A stretch of DNA of 64,000 nucleotides from Sphingopyxis sp. OPL5 (GCF_003797775.2 NZ_CP060725.1:372001-436000); one strand, 5' to 3'. Counted from the first letter of the stretch, positions 24,373 to 33,283 are shown. Numbers and translations: made by a program. Notes: a model not told the origin generated them from the sequence alone.

Positions 24373-26025
24373 ATGACACCCCGCATAGCCTTTGTCGGAG
24401 CCGGCCCGACCACGCTCTACACGCTGCATGCGCTTCTCGCCCATCACCCCTCGCCCTTCCGTCTTGCCGTGTATGAAGCGCAAGCGAGCGCGGGCCGCGG
24501 AACGCCCTATCGCCCCGGCTGGAACGACCCCGCCATGCTGGCGAATATCGCCAGCATCGAAATCCCGCCGCTTGCCGAGACGCTGTGCGACTGGCTGATA
24601 CGTCAGCCGCCGGAGCGCCTCGCCGATCTCGGCATCGATCCCGATGCGATCGGCGAACGGACCTTCTATCCGCGGGTCGCGCTCGGCGAATATTTCCGCG
24701 ACCAGTTCGACGCCGTTATCGACATGGCGCGCGCGCGCGGTATCGAGGTTGAGCTGCGCACGCGATGCCGCGTCGAGGACGCGGTCAGCACGTCGGGCGC
24801 GATGATACTCAAGGTTCGCACGAGGTCGGGCGAACTCGCCGACGAGGCTTTCGATCATGTCGTCCTCGCGACGGGCCACCAATGGCCCTCCGAGCCCGAG
24901 GTTCGGCCGGGCTATTTCCTCAGCCCCTGGCCCGCCTCGGCTCTGGCCACGGTACCGCCCTGCGATATCGGCATTCGGGGCAGCTCGCTCACGGCCATCG
25001 ACGCCTGTATCGCGCTCGCCAACATCCATGGCTCGTTTGACGAAACCCGGGACGGCGAGACGCATTATCGTCCGGCATCCGCCACTGATGCATTCCACAT
25101 GACGATGATGTCGAGGAAGGGTCTGCTCCCCGAAGCCGATTTCTATGCGCCGCTTCCCTATGAGCCGCTCGCCATCTGTACCGAGGAGGCGATCACGCGT
25201 CTCGTCGCGAGCGAAGAAGACCAGCTGCTCGATGCCGCCTTCGCACTGTTCAAGGCGGAGCTTGCCGCTGCCGATCCCCCTTACGCCGCGGGCATCGGCC
25301 TGGAGAACCTCGACCTCGAGGGCTTCTGCGAAGCCTATTTTGCAAGGCGCGCAGCGAGCGACCCATTCGCGTGGGCCGAGGCCAATCTCGCCGAAGCGCA
25401 GCACGACTATGCCGCTAGGCACACAGTCGCCTGGCGTTACGCTATCCTGCGCATGCACGAAACTCTCGCGCTTCTCGTGCCATATCTGGAGGGAACGGAC
25501 TACCGCCGCTTCGTCCGTTACTTCAAGCCGGTGTTCGTCGACGATTATGCCACCGTTCCCCACAAATCGATCCGGCGGCTGATCGCGCTCCACCGCGCCG
25601 GGAGGCTCGATGTCATGGCGATCGGCGACGATTACCGCATAGACACGAGCGGCGAAGAGGCAGGCGCGTCCCTGATCCTGGGCGGCGAGCATCGGCATTT
25701 TGAGGTGTTTATCGAGGCGATGGGCCAGCGCCCACTCGGCGCCGCAGCCTTTCCATTCCCCTCGCTGCGCCAACAGGGGATAGTTCGCGATGCATCCCCT
25801 GGCGCCGGCAAGGCGGAGGCGCGGGGCATCGCGATCGACGATGCCTTCCACCCGATTGCAGAGGATATCCCGGAATCCCGCCTCTACTGCCTCAGCCTGC
25901 CCTTCCTGCTCGGCCGCCACCCTTTCATCCAGGGAATAACAAGCTCGCACGAAATGGGCCTGGTGGTCGGAGAACAGCTCACAGCCGCGATCGGCGAGGC
26001 GACCGCTGAGGAGAAGGCCGCGTGA
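24373..26025 (+). CDS. FAD/NAD(P)-binding protein (FAD-NAD(P)-binding family)
   Basis: The 550-residue protein opens with a dinucleotide-binding motif in the form TPRIAFVGAGPTTLYTLHALL, then GRGTPYRPGWNDPAMLANI, a block typical of the large PF13454-type FAD/NAD(P) proteins, and later DHVVLATGHQWP. It probably reduces or oxidises an unknown substrate with FAD. It ends by overlapping the DUF1543 start (GTGA), so the two genes are coupled. No signal peptide; cytosolic. Confidence 0.8.
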   Translation: MTPRIAFVGAGPTTLYTLHALLAHHPSPFRLAVYEAQASAGRGTPYRPGWNDPAMLANIASIEIPPLAETLCDWLIRQPPERLADLGIDPDAIGERTFYPRVALGEYFRDQFDAVIDMARARGIEVELRTRCRVEDAVSTSGAMILKVRTRSGELADEAFDHVVLATGHQWPSEPEVRPGYFLSPWPASALATVPPCDIGIRGSSLTAIDACIALANIHGSFDETRDGETHYRPASATDAFHMTMMSRKGLLPEADFYAPLPYEPLAICTEEAITRLVASEEDQLLDAAFALFKAELAAADPPYAAGIGLENLDLEGFCEAYFARRAASDPFAWAEANLAEAQHDYAARHTVAWRYAILRMHETLALLVPYLEGTDYRRFVRYFKPVFVDDYATVPHKSIRRLIALHRAGRLDVMAIGDDYRIDTSGEEAGASLILGGEHRHFEVFIEAMGQRPLGAAAFPFPSLRQQGIVRDASPGAGKAEARGIAIDDAFHPIAEDIPESRLYCLSLPFLLGRHPFIQGITSSHEMGLVVGEQLTAAIGEATAEEKAA

Positions 26026-26561
26026 AGCTCTTCGCCATATATGTCGGAGGCGAGATGGCCGGCGCCAATATCGAGCTGCACGACATGCGCTTCGTCGCCG
26101 CGCCCACGATCACCGACACTTATGATGCGCTCCGCCGCCAATGGTGGGGCACGCCGGGCAGCCTCCATATCGACTGCTGGGCCGAGATCGATCACGCCGA
26201 TGGCTATGACATAGTTTTGAAGACCGCGCCCTTCGAGGGTCCCGAACGGCTCTATTATGTCAATCTAGGCGGCTATGTCCGGGGCGAATTTCTCGAGCGC
26301 CACCGCAATCTTTTCATCGTCGCGGACACGCTCGCGCGGGCGAAGTCGCGCGCGCTCGCATCGGTGCGGCAGTGGGTGCAGCCGCACCGCGACGAGATGT
26401 ACGAGGCCGAGCAGGCCTTTGCACTCGACGCGGTCGCCGCCGAAGCCCGGCTCCACATCCATCTCGTGCCCGCCCCGCGGCGCGAGCTCGCGATCACCTG
26501 CGAATATCGCCCGATCCGCGCGCCGCGCCAGCAAAGCCGGACCGCCGCGACCGGCCCCTGA
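26022..26561 (+). CDS. DUF1543 protein
   Basis: The 179-residue protein starts MKLFAIYVGGEMAGANIELHD and contains DTYDALRRQWWGTPGSLHIDCW and LYYVNLGGY, the features of DUF1543. The fold is uncharacterised to my knowledge. It starts with GTG inside the stop of the FAD protein gene, suggesting that they work together. The last 30 residues are basic and probably disordered. Confidence 0.8.
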   Translation: MKLFAIYVGGEMAGANIELHDMRFVAAPTITDTYDALRRQWWGTPGSLHIDCWAEIDHADGYDIVLKTAPFEGPERLYYVNLGGYVRGEFLERHRNLFIVADTLARAKSRALASVRQWVQPHRDEMYEAEQAFALDAVAAEARLHIHLVPAPRRELAITCEYRPIRAPRQQSRTAATGP

Positions 26562-26589
26562 CCCAAGCCGCGAGGCGCAGCCCCCCTCC

Positions 26590-26614
26590 GCAACTCCCGC
26601 CTTCGCGGCGCATT
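26590..26614 (+). promoter_or_regulatory. Weak EcfG-like motif before the pyridoxamine-oxidase-like gene
   Basis: GCAAC, 16 bases, CATT, ending 39 nt before the start at 26653. Two mismatches to GGAAC/CGTT; listed because position and spacing fit and the gene family is stress-related. Confidence 0.3.
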
Positions 26615-26652
26615 GATGCAGATACAGACGCTCCAGACAAAAGGCTCCTCCC

Positions 26653-27084
26653 ATGACCATGACGATCGAACAGCTTTCCGAGAAGATGAAGGATATCGAC
26701 TTCGCGATGCTCGCCACGCACACGGCGGGCGGCGCCATCGGGTCGCGGCCGATGAGCAACAATCGCGAAGTCGATTATGACGGCGACGCCTGGTTCTTCA
26801 CCGACGAGACGTCCCTCATGGTCGCCGATATCGCGGCCAACCCGAACGTCAATCTGAGCTATCAAGGCAAATCGGGCCTGCTCGGCATGCGGCCCTTCTT
26901 CCTCGCCGTCGAGGGTCACGCAACGCTCATCCGCGACAAGGCCGCATTCGCCGAACATTGGACGAAAGGACTCGAACGCTGGTGGCCGGACGGTATCGAG
27001 ACGCCCGGGATCGTCCTCATCAAGGTCTCGGGCACCCGCGCGCATTATTGGGACGGGGAGGATGAGGGCGAAGTTCAGCTCTGA
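26653..27084 (+). CDS. Pyridoxamine 5'-phosphate oxidase-like general stress protein
   Basis: The 143-residue protein has the split-barrel flavin-binding pattern of the general stress protein 26 group: FAMLATHTAGGAIGSRPMSN, DAWFFTDETS, NVNLSYQGKSG and the closing W-x-GE region. Members bind FMN or F420 and reduce small molecules. It is monocistronic or leads the GFA gene, 114 nt downstream. A weak stress-type promoter motif lies upstream. Confidence 0.85.
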   Translation: MTMTIEQLSEKMKDIDFAMLATHTAGGAIGSRPMSNNREVDYDGDAWFFTDETSLMVADIAANPNVNLSYQGKSGLLGMRPFFLAVEGHATLIRDKAAFAEHWTKGLERWWPDGIETPGIVLIKVSGTRAHYWDGEDEGEVQL

Positions 27085-27198
27085 CAAGGAAAGACATGCC
27101 GCCACGGTTCCCGGTCGGTGAAGGACAAAGAGAAGCCACCACCCCATCGGTCTGCCATTACCCTCTCCGATACCCGCGCCGCGAGAAAGGCGAGCTCC

Positions 27199-27681
27199 AT
27201 GCCGAACGCTTCCGACAGCGACAATGCAAGCGCCGGAGAGGTTGCGTTCGAAGGGGGCTGCGCTTGCGGCGCGGTTCGGTACCGCCTCGAAGAAAAGCCA
27301 ATTGATAGCGGCTGGTGTCACTGCCGTGTCTGTCAGCATGTCTCGGGGTCGGGCGGCATGGTCTTTACGACGGTCCATCTCGACCGGTACCGCATCGTTG
27401 CGGGCGAAGAGCATATCGGACGCTTCGCATCGACCAGCTTCGGCACGCGCAGCTTCTGCCGGACGTGCGGCTCGCCGCTAACGATCCATGTGCGCCACCA
27501 GGCCGATGAGATCGATATTGCGGCGGGGACGCTGGACGATCCCGAAGAGATTGCACCAGCCTTCCACCTTTATACCGCCGAGGCGCCGAGCTGGATGCCG
27601 ATGATGGCGTTCCTTCCGAGCTACAAGGCGCTGCGACCGAAGACGCGGGGGCTCGACGAGGGGGTCACGGAGGCGGGCTGA
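27199..27681 (+). CDS. GFA-family (glutathione-dependent formaldehyde-activating-like) protein
   Basis: The ATG at 27199 gives 160 residues. Zinc-binding cysteines are in the family order: GGCACGAVRY, GWCHCRVCQ, and RSFCRTCGSPL. The fold is the GFA/CENP-V beta sandwich with two zinc sites. Members add glutathione to formaldehyde or serve other thiol chemistry; the exact substrate is unknown. The frame extends further upstream to 27118, but this part is low in family resemblance. Confidence 0.85.
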   Translation: MPNASDSDNASAGEVAFEGGCACGAVRYRLEEKPIDSGWCHCRVCQHVSGSGGMVFTTVHLDRYRIVAGEEHIGRFASTSFGTRSFCRTCGSPLTIHVRHQADEIDIAAGTLDDPEEIAPAFHLYTAEAPSWMPMMAFLPSYKALRPKTRGLDEGVTEAG

Positions 27682-27726
27682 GGCGTAAATGAAGACCGCG
27701 CCCCAGGAGCCGCACGTGGCAAAATC

Positions 27727-27751
27727 GCAACCGCTTTTGCAGCGGGGCGTT
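27727..27751 (+). promoter_or_regulatory. EcfG-like promoter of the PRC-barrel-like lipoprotein gene
   Basis: GCAAC, 16 bases, CGTT, one mismatch in the -35. It lies 76 nt before the start at 27827, farther than the other sites. Confidence 0.45.
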
Positions 27752-27826
27752 TCCTGGTCAGATCATGACGATTTCGAGTTCCGCCGCGTAGAACCGGAGC
27801 TCGATCCGCTACTGAAAGGACAAGAC

Positions 27827-28231
27827 ATGCGCATCCTCATCCTCGGTGCCGGCGCCGCACTTTTTCTCGCCGCTTGCGACAGCAAACAGGAAGCTGCCGA
27901 GGACAGGATGGAACGTGCAGCCGAGACCAGCGCCACGGTCGCCGGCCCCCTCCCTGCGGCGCTCGGCCTCAGCGAGGCACAACTCCTCGATGCCGAAATC
28001 GTCGGCGCGGACGGGAAGGATCTCGGAGACGTATCGCAGGTGCTGCGCGGCGCCGACGACAAGGTGGACCGTCTCCTCGTCGAGCTCGATGGCGTCGGTC
28101 CCGACCGCTATGTTCATGTCCCGGTGCAGGGCCTCAAGCCTATCGTACGTGGCGACGACACCGATCTTCAGACGAGCATGACCAAGGCCGACCTCGATGC
28201 GCTGCCCGAAGTGAAACTGCCAGCCCCTTGA
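27827..28231 (+). CDS. Lipoprotein with PRC-barrel-like domain
   Basis: From ATG 27827, preceded by AAAGGA, the protein has 134 residues. A lipoprotein signal (ILGAGAALFLAAC, lipobox LAAC) is followed by an acidic linker and a domain with LLDAEIVGADGKDLGDVSQVLRG and DRLLVELDG, which looks like a PRC barrel. Such domains bind partner proteins or RNA; here it faces the periplasm. The next gene, an alpha/beta hydrolase, follows after 26 nt. Confidence 0.7.
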   Translation: MRILILGAGAALFLAACDSKQEAAEDRMERAAETSATVAGPLPAALGLSEAQLLDAEIVGADGKDLGDVSQVLRGADDKVDRLLVELDGVGPDRYVHVPVQGLKPIVRGDDTDLQTSMTKADLDALPEVKLPAP

Positions 28232-28257
28232 GATCGTGACGCGCGAGGAGCATCGAC

Positions 28258-29124
28258 TTGAACGGAGAAACCCTCCATCGGCGGATCGATGTCGGCGGAG
28301 TTGATATCTTTTACAGGGAGGCAGGACCGCCCGACGCTCCGGTGCTGCTGCTGCCGCATGGCTATCCCTGTTCGTCGTTCGAGTTTCGCAATCTCCTGCC
28401 GCGGCTTGGCGATCGGTGGCGGCTGCTCGCGCCCGACTATCCGGGCATGGGCTACAGCGATACGCCCGAGCATTTCGACTATAGCTTCGACGGCTATGCG
28501 CAGCTTCTCGACGGGTTCGTGCGTGCGCTCGGCGTCGAGCGCTTTGTGCTCTATCTTCACGATTTCGGATCGCCGATCGGCGCGCGTCTCGCGATCATGC
28601 GGCCTGAACGCATCCTCGCGCAGATCATCCAGAATGGGGACATTCCCTATGAGGATGCGCTGGGCGACAAATATGCCGAGATAGAGAAGAGCTGGTCGCT
28701 TCCCGAACCCGAGATGCGCGCCGAGATCGGCAAGGCAATCAGCGAGGATGTTTTTCGGGAGGAGTTTCTGAACGACGTGCGGCCCGATCTCGTGCCGCGC
28801 ATTCCGCCGGACCTCTGGAAACTGCACTGGTCACTGATCAACCCGCGGCGCCGCGAAATCGCGATCGACCTTATCGGGGGCCTCAAGGCCAATCGCTCGT
28901 GGTTCGGCGCGCATCGACGCTATCTGCGCGAGCACCACCCGCCGACGCTCATCGTCTGGGGTCCGCAGGATTTCTATATGCCCGAGAAGTCTGCGCGCGC
29001 CTATTTGCGCGATCTCCCCGCGGCCGAGCTGCATCTGCTAGACGGCGGCCATTGGCTTCTCGAAACCAACCTCGACGAGGTTGTCCCGCTGATCAGGGAC
29101 TTTCTCGATCGGACGCTGTGCTGA
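28258..29124 (+). CDS. Alpha/beta hydrolase with Asp nucleophile (epoxide hydrolase/dehalogenase-like)
   Basis: TTG 28258, with GAGGAG upstream, gives 288 residues. The oxyanion part is LLLPHGYPCSSFEFRNLLP, and the nucleophile elbow reads LYLHDFGSPIG, with Asp where most hydrolases have Ser; this is the haloalkane dehalogenase/epoxide hydrolase arrangement. A later Asp (WGPQDFY) and His (DGGHWLLE) complete the triad. It is cytosolic. The substrate is unknown. It converges with a lipoprotein gene across the hairpin at 29207-29230. Confidence 0.82.
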   Translation: MNGETLHRRIDVGGVDIFYREAGPPDAPVLLLPHGYPCSSFEFRNLLPRLGDRWRLLAPDYPGMGYSDTPEHFDYSFDGYAQLLDGFVRALGVERFVLYLHDFGSPIGARLAIMRPERILAQIIQNGDIPYEDALGDKYAEIEKSWSLPEPEMRAEIGKAISEDVFREEFLNDVRPDLVPRIPPDLWKLHWSLINPRRREIAIDLIGGLKANRSWFGAHRRYLREHHPPTLIVWGPQDFYMPEKSARAYLRDLPAAELHLLDGGHWLLETNLDEVVPLIRDFLDRTLC

Positions 29125-29206
29125 GAAGCGACGCCGAACCGCGTTCCCTTGCCTTATCCCAGCGGCGCCAACTGCCAGCAGCCTGAGCCGGGCCACCGCA
29201 ACGATA

Positions 29207-29230
29207 AAGGGCGCCGGAACCGGCGCCCTT
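29207..29230. terminator. Bidirectional terminator hairpin
   Basis: AAGGGCGCCGG and CCGGCGCCCTT form an 11-base perfect stem with a two-base loop between two convergent genes. There is no long U-run on either strand, so activity in both directions is inferred from its position. Confidence 0.5.
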
Positions 29231-29255
29231 CACCCTGCCCTTAGGGAAGGCAGTC

Positions 29256-29531
29256 TTATTTCTTCTGGGTGTCTCCGACGCCGGTTTCGGACGGAGCGAT
29301 CTCGCCATTGTCGTCCATCGCGTTGGCCTTTTCTTCGCCTTGCTCTTCGACGACATCGGCCTTCTGCTCCATTGCCTCTTTGGCGGGACCTTCGGGCATC
29401 GCGTCGGCCTGATCGTCGATCGCCTCGGCCTTCGCTTCGGCCTGATCCTCGACCTTGTCGGCGGCGGGGCTCTGGCAGGCGCCGAGCGCGAGGGCCGAGG
29501 TTGCGGCGAGGGTTACAAACAGCTTTTTCAT
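29256..29531 (-). CDS. Acidic small lipoprotein
   Basis: From ATG 29531 the protein has 91 residues: lipoprotein signal MKKLFVTLAATSALALGAC (Cys19), then a very acidic, Ala/Glu/Asp-rich helical tail with repeats of the type VEDQAEAKAEAIDDQADAM. It has no globular domain. Such tails are seen in stress-induced envelope lipoproteins. A perfect EcfG-type promoter lies 32 nt before the start, so it belongs to the general stress set. Confidence 0.75.
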   Translation of the reverse strand: MKKLFVTLAATSALALGACQSPAADKVEDQAEAKAEAIDDQADAMPEGPAKEAMEQKADVVEEQGEEKANAMDDNGEIAPSETGVGDTQKK

Positions 29532-29562
29532 CGAGACTCTCCCTGTTGATGACTGCCCTGCT

Positions 29563-29587
29563 AACGCGGCGAAGCCCACAGGGTTCC
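29563..29587 (-). promoter_or_regulatory. EcfG-type promoter of the acidic lipoprotein gene
   Basis: On the minus strand: GGAAC, 16 bases, CGTT, exact consensus, with the -10 ending 32 nt before the ATG at 29531. Confidence 0.75.
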
Positions 29588-29610
29588 GCGGGCCTGCGCA
29601 ATGGGCATCG

Positions 29611-30402
29611 TCAGCGTCGCGCTGCCATGATCCGAGCGATCATATCTTCATCGCGAAGCCGCCGCCAGCGGGCCTCGACGAAGCTGTGTACGCCGAACAG
29701 GAACAGCCCGGCGGCAACGAGCAGATAGAGCGGCGGATTGTCGGTGAGCGCCGAGAGCGCGTCGCCGAGGCCCTTGACCTCGCGGGCAGCGCCGAACCAG
29801 CCGCCGCGCACGAGCGAGGCGCCGATGACCGCGAACACGACCGCGCGCGCAGCAAGCCCCGCCCGCCCGACGGGCACGGTCCATGCAGGTGCTGCCGCAT
29901 CGAGATCCTTCGCAAAATCGGTGGTCCAGGCCTTGACCGCCTGCTGCCCGGCCGCCGCGAGGAAGGCGGCGCCGACGAGCCCGAGGAGCAGGCCGCCAAG
30001 CGGCAGGTCGAGCAGCATGCCCGCCGCCTCTTTCTCGCGGCCGTCTTCGGCGCCGCCGCCTGAGGCAAGGCGAAGCGCCGCCCAGGCGAGAATGAAATGG
30101 GCGACGCCGCTCGCGGCATAACCTATCCGCACAGCGACGCCCTTCGCACCGGTTCCCTTGTTTTCGCTGTCGAGCGCCGCCCCGTACAGGCGATAGGCGC
30201 CGTAAAGCGCCAGACCCATCGCGAGAAGAGCAAGAAGGATCGAGCCAGCGGGCATATCGCGGACCGAGCGGAACACGGCTTGCGGACTGGCGTCGTCGGC
30301 CGACGAACCGGTGAGCGCTATCCATGCCAGCAAGCAATAGACGACGCCGCGCGCGAACCACCCCGTTCGCGCAAATGTCTCGAGCCGCCGCAACCTGTTC
30401 AT
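29611..30402 (-). CDS. DUF1206 six-helix membrane protein
   Basis: ATG 30402 gives 263 residues with six hydrophobic segments in three pairs. Each pair opens with a related motif (ETFARTGWFARGVVYCLLAW, then AVRIGYAASGVAHFILAW, then PVGRAGLAARAVVFAVIG), the triplicated DUF1206 pattern. The function is unknown. An exact EcfG-type promoter lies 33 nt before the start. The frame extends upstream past the promoter, but that part is not conserved. Confidence 0.85.
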   Translation of the reverse strand: MNRLRRLETFARTGWFARGVVYCLLAWIALTGSSADDASPQAVFRSVRDMPAGSILLALLAMGLALYGAYRLYGAALDSENKGTGAKGVAVRIGYAASGVAHFILAWAALRLASGGGAEDGREKEAAGMLLDLPLGGLLLGLVGAAFLAAAGQQAVKAWTTDFAKDLDAAAPAWTVPVGRAGLAARAVVFAVIGASLVRGGWFGAAREVKGLGDALSALTDNPPLYLLVAAGLFLFGVHSFVEARWRRLRDEDMIARIMAARR

Positions 30403-30435
30403 AATGCCTGTCCCCGAATGTTGACCCATCAGGCC

Positions 30436-30460
30436 AACGCCCGCTGCACCCGACAGTTCC
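30436..30460 (-). promoter_or_regulatory. EcfG-type promoter of the DUF1206 gene
   Basis: On the minus strand: GGAAC, 16 bases, CGTT, exact consensus, with the -10 ending 33 nt before the ATG at 30402. Confidence 0.75.
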
Positions 30461-30565
30461 GCGCGGCTCCCACCCCGCCGCGGGTGCCCCCTCTCCCTTC
30501 CCGGCCACCCCGCGTCGCTCGCCGACGCCCGTGCGCCCGATGCCGCTGTGACGAAGCTGCGCGGT

Positions 30566-31231
30566 TCAGCCGCAGCTTTTCGCAAAGGCGCCGGTCACGA
30601 AGTCGCGGCCGGTCCGCAGTCCGACCGGGTCGACGCTGTGCGCGACGCCGTAGGAGATATGCGTCTCGACCTCGACGCCGAGCCGCTTCAACTGGCTCTC
30701 GGACATGTGCAGCGCCGCGATCGGCACGACGGGGTCGGCCGTGCCGTGCACCAGCAGGACTGGCGGTTTCGACGGAACATGATGCGCGAGATCGGCCGCG
30801 CCCGCGAGCATGCCCGAATAGCCGACGATAGCGGCAACGGCGCGGGGGCGGCGAAGGCCGACCTGAAGCGCCATCATCGTGCCCTGGCTGAAACCCACAA
30901 GGGCGAGATCGGCCTCGCTGAGGTCATATTGCGCGAGCTTGCGATCGATGAACGCGTCGATCGCCGGCGCTGCCGACGCAGCGCCTGCAGCCAGCGCCGC
31001 CGGGGCGAAACCCGACAGCCCCCACCATTGGTAGCCCCCGCCCATTATCGAACATCGCTGCGGTGCATGCGGCGCAAGAAACAGCGTGTCTGGCAAGGCC
31101 TCCTGCCACTGCGGCGCCAGCGAAATCATGTCGGAGCCGCTCGACCCGAAGCCGTGGAGCAGCAGCACGATGTTTTTGGGGGCGCCTCCGGAGCGAGGTT
31201 GCAGGCTGGCACCGTTCACGATCTTCGACAA
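30566..31231 (-). CDS. Phospholipase/carboxylesterase-type alpha/beta hydrolase
   Basis: TTG 31231 gives 221 residues, beginning SKIVNGASLQPRSGGAPKNIV as in the family. The oxyanion part LLLHGFGSSGSD, nucleophile GFSQG, Asp in HGTADPVVP and His in YGVAHSVD complete a serine hydrolase of the phospholipase/carboxylesterase (YpfH/Est) group. It hydrolyses an ester or thioester in the cytosol; the substrate is unknown. The longer frame to 31372 is not supported. Confidence 0.82.
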   Translation of the reverse strand: MSKIVNGASLQPRSGGAPKNIVLLLHGFGSSGSDMISLAPQWQEALPDTLFLAPHAPQRCSIMGGGYQWWGLSGFAPAALAAGAASAAPAIDAFIDRKLAQYDLSEADLALVGFSQGTMMALQVGLRRPRAVAAIVGYSGMLAGAADLAHHVPSKPPVLLVHGTADPVVPIAALHMSESQLKRLGVEVETHISYGVAHSVDPVGLRTGRDFVTGAFAKSCG

Positions 31232-31364
31232 ACTTCTTCTCTCAGCTTCGGCGGCGCAGGGCGCGCGCCCGGGCGGTAAGGATTGCGACGCTGCATAGGT
31301 AGAAAGTCGGCCGCGCATTTCCAGACCACCGCCGCAGCGCAGCTCGGCATGAGCCAAGTGCTCC

Positions 31365-31390
31365 GCAACCAAGTGTAGGACCCGCCGGTT
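31365..31390 (+). promoter_or_regulatory. EcfG-like promoter of the SDR gene
   Basis: GCAAC, 17 bases, GGTT, ending 34 nt before the SDR start at 31424. One mismatch in each hexamer, but spacing and distance match the exact sites. Confidence 0.45.
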
Positions 31391-31423
31391 TGTCGATGAC
31401 AGGCAGAACAGGAGGAGTCGGCA

Positions 31424-32359
31424 ATGGCACGCAAATCAGAGGCCGGAAAGGTCGGAGAAACCGCGTCCGAGAAGCTCGGAAAACAGACGGCGGCAAGGAA
31501 ACTGCGGAAGGAGGTCGGCGATACGAAGACGATCCGCACGCCGCCGAAAGACCGGGAATCCGATCTCGACCGCGCGCCAAAATGGGAGCCGCGCTATGCC
31601 GGTTCCGACCGGCTCAAGGACAAGGTCGCGATCGTGACCGGCGGCGACAGCGGGATCGGACGCGCGGTAGCCGTATTGTTCGCCCGCGAAGGTGCGGACA
31701 TCGCCATCGTTTACAAGAGCAACAAGGCCGATGCCGAGGAAACGGCTTCGCTCGTAGGCGCCGAAGGGCGCACCGCGATCCTCGTCAAGGCCGACGTGGG
31801 CAAAACCAGCGCCGGAAAGACTATCGTCGACAAGGTCGTGAGCAAGCTGAAGCGCATCGATGTTCTCGTCAACAATGCGGGCGAACAGCATCCGGCGGAC
31901 GATATTCGCGACATCAGCCCGGAGCAGCTGCAGCGCACCTTCGCCACCAATATCTTCGGCATGTTCTATATTGTGCAGGCTGCGCTGCCGCATCTCAAGA
32001 AAGGCGCGGCGATCATCAATTGCACGAGCGTTACCATGTATCAGGGGAGCGGTGGTCTGCTCGACTATAGTGCGACCAAGGGCGCCATTACCGCCTTCAC
32101 GCGCTCGCTCAGCGAGAATCTGATCGAGAAGGGCATCAGGGTGAATGCGGTCGCCCCCGGCCCGATCTGGACCCCGCTCAATCCACGCGGCGGAGCGCCC
32201 GTCGAAAAAGTCGAAAGTTTTGGCGAGACCACGCCGATGAAACGACCGGGAGAGCCCAACGAGGTCGCACCGAGCTTCCTCTTTCTTGCGTGCGACGACA
32301 GCAGCTACATGTCGGGCCAGGTCCTCCACCCGAACGGCGGAACGGTCGTCAACGGATAG
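31424..32359 (+). CDS. SDR oxidoreductase (general stress protein YdaD/39-like)
   Basis: The 311-residue protein has a basic extension of about 65 residues, then a classical SDR: cofactor motif TGGDSGIGRA, NNAGEQ, the Ser of the active site in INCTSVTMYQG and Y-x-x-x-K in DYSATKGA, and a closing VLHPNGGTVVNG. This extended form is the YdaD/YhdF general-stress dehydrogenase group in Gram-positive and many alphaproteobacterial genomes. The substrate is unknown. A stress-type promoter motif lies 34 nt upstream. Confidence 0.88.
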   Translation: MARKSEAGKVGETASEKLGKQTAARKLRKEVGDTKTIRTPPKDRESDLDRAPKWEPRYAGSDRLKDKVAIVTGGDSGIGRAVAVLFAREGADIAIVYKSNKADAEETASLVGAEGRTAILVKADVGKTSAGKTIVDKVVSKLKRIDVLVNNAGEQHPADDIRDISPEQLQRTFATNIFGMFYIVQAALPHLKKGAAIINCTSVTMYQGSGGLLDYSATKGAITAFTRSLSENLIEKGIRVNAVAPGPIWTPLNPRGGAPVEKVESFGETTPMKRPGEPNEVAPSFLFLACDDSSYMSGQVLHPNGGTVVNG

Positions 32360-32493
32360 ACCGCGCCGAGCGGCAATCATAGCTGGGCGCCGCCGCCGCT
32401 CGCAACGATTGTCACGCGGTGCCGACACGGCCAGCGCGCTCGTGTCCGTCTCCGGAAGCGAGGTCTTGCATGCCACGGATTAGCGTCTTTAGC

Positions 32494-32518
32494 GGAACCC
32501 CAAGATGTTCCGTTGGTT
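32494..32518 (+). promoter_or_regulatory. EcfG-like promoter of the lysine/glycine-rich stress gene
   Basis: GGAAC, 16 bases, GGTT, with the -35 exact and the -10 one base off. It ends 32 nt before the ATG at 32550. Confidence 0.55.
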
Positions 32519-32549
32519 GACCAAAGGGGGCCGGATAGGGAGAATTGTC

Positions 32550-32846
32550 ATGCCCCGTGGGGACAAATCGAGCTACACCGACAAGCAAAAGCGCAAGGCC
32601 GAGCATATCGAAGAAAGTTATGAGAAGCGCGGCGTCGGCAAGAAGGAAGCGGAGAGCCGCGCATGGGCAACGGTGAACAAGGAGTCGGGCGGCGGCAACA
32701 AGTCGGGTTCCGGCCGTGGCCAGCCCGATACCCATGAAGCCTCGAGAAAAGGTGGTCGCAAAAGCGGTGCGGGCAAGAGCAGCGAAAAGCGATCGGCGGC
32801 TGCGAAAAAGGGTTGGGAAACGCGCCGACGAAATACCAAGGGGTAG
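32550..32846 (+). CDS. Lysine/glycine-rich plasmid-stabilisation-like stress protein
   Basis: The 98-residue protein is highly basic and low in complexity. An N-terminal helical part reads MPRGDKSSYTDKQKRKAEHI, EESYEKRGVGKKEAESRAWATVNK; a C-terminal part holds GGGNKSGSGRG and SRKGGRKSGAGKSSEKRS. The N-terminal pattern is known from a small family often annotated as plasmid stabilisation protein, which here is misleading, as there is no antitoxin or toxin neighbour. The tail resembles KGG-type stress proteins. DNA binding is a fair inference. An EcfG-like promoter precedes it. Confidence 0.75.
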   Translation: MPRGDKSSYTDKQKRKAEHIEESYEKRGVGKKEAESRAWATVNKESGGGNKSGSGRGQPDTHEASRKGGRKSGAGKSSEKRSAAAKKGWETRRRNTKG

Positions 32847-32884
32847 ATGCGGCGCGGGTCGAGCTGCGGCCGAATATAGGGCCC

Positions 32885-33109
32885 CTACACGGGAGTTCCG
32901 GTCCAGGCAGCGCTGCCGTCACCATCATAAGATTTCAGCCGATCGACAAGGCTTCGGCGCTCCGCCGCTACCTCGCGCAGGAGGAGGATCGCGGCCTCCC
33001 GGTCGAGGCCGACAGGATCAAGACGGCCTTGATCGATCCTCGCGATGAGATCGGAGAGGAATTTCAGCTCTTGCCCGGCCAGCATCAGAAATGTGTCGCT
33101 CTGGTTCAT
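32885..33109 (-). CDS. Hypothetical helical protein
   Basis: The 74-residue frame encodes a mostly helical protein (SDTFLMLAGQELKFLSDLIARI, then REAAILLLREVAAERRSLVDRL). No family is recognised. It converges on the stress gene ending at 32846. No ribosome site stands out, so the call is moderate. Confidence 0.5.
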   Translation of the reverse strand: MNQSDTFLMLAGQELKFLSDLIARIDQGRLDPVGLDREAAILLLREVAAERRSLVDRLKSYDGDGSAAWTGTPV

Positions 33110-33283
33110 GCCTGTTCAACGCCCCGGCGCCCCGGCGGGCTGCATCAGGCGGAGGTAAAGTCCGACCGGCAAGCCTCCCCAACCTTCGTCGTTGAAGCAT
33201 TCTTCTCGCCGACTTCGCAATTTCCTGGCGCAACAGGACACGCTGGCCGCGTTCGATCCGGACCACCCATGCGAGAATTCGGT

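Noticed and set aside
23917..25950. 677-residue minus-strand frame
   Set aside because: It crosses the perfect terminator at 24257 and runs antisense to the FAD protein, so it is a shadow.
32550..32846. Toxin-antitoxin or plasmid-stabilisation role for the Lys/Gly-rich protein
   Set aside because: There is no partner gene, and the promoter motif points to stress control instead.
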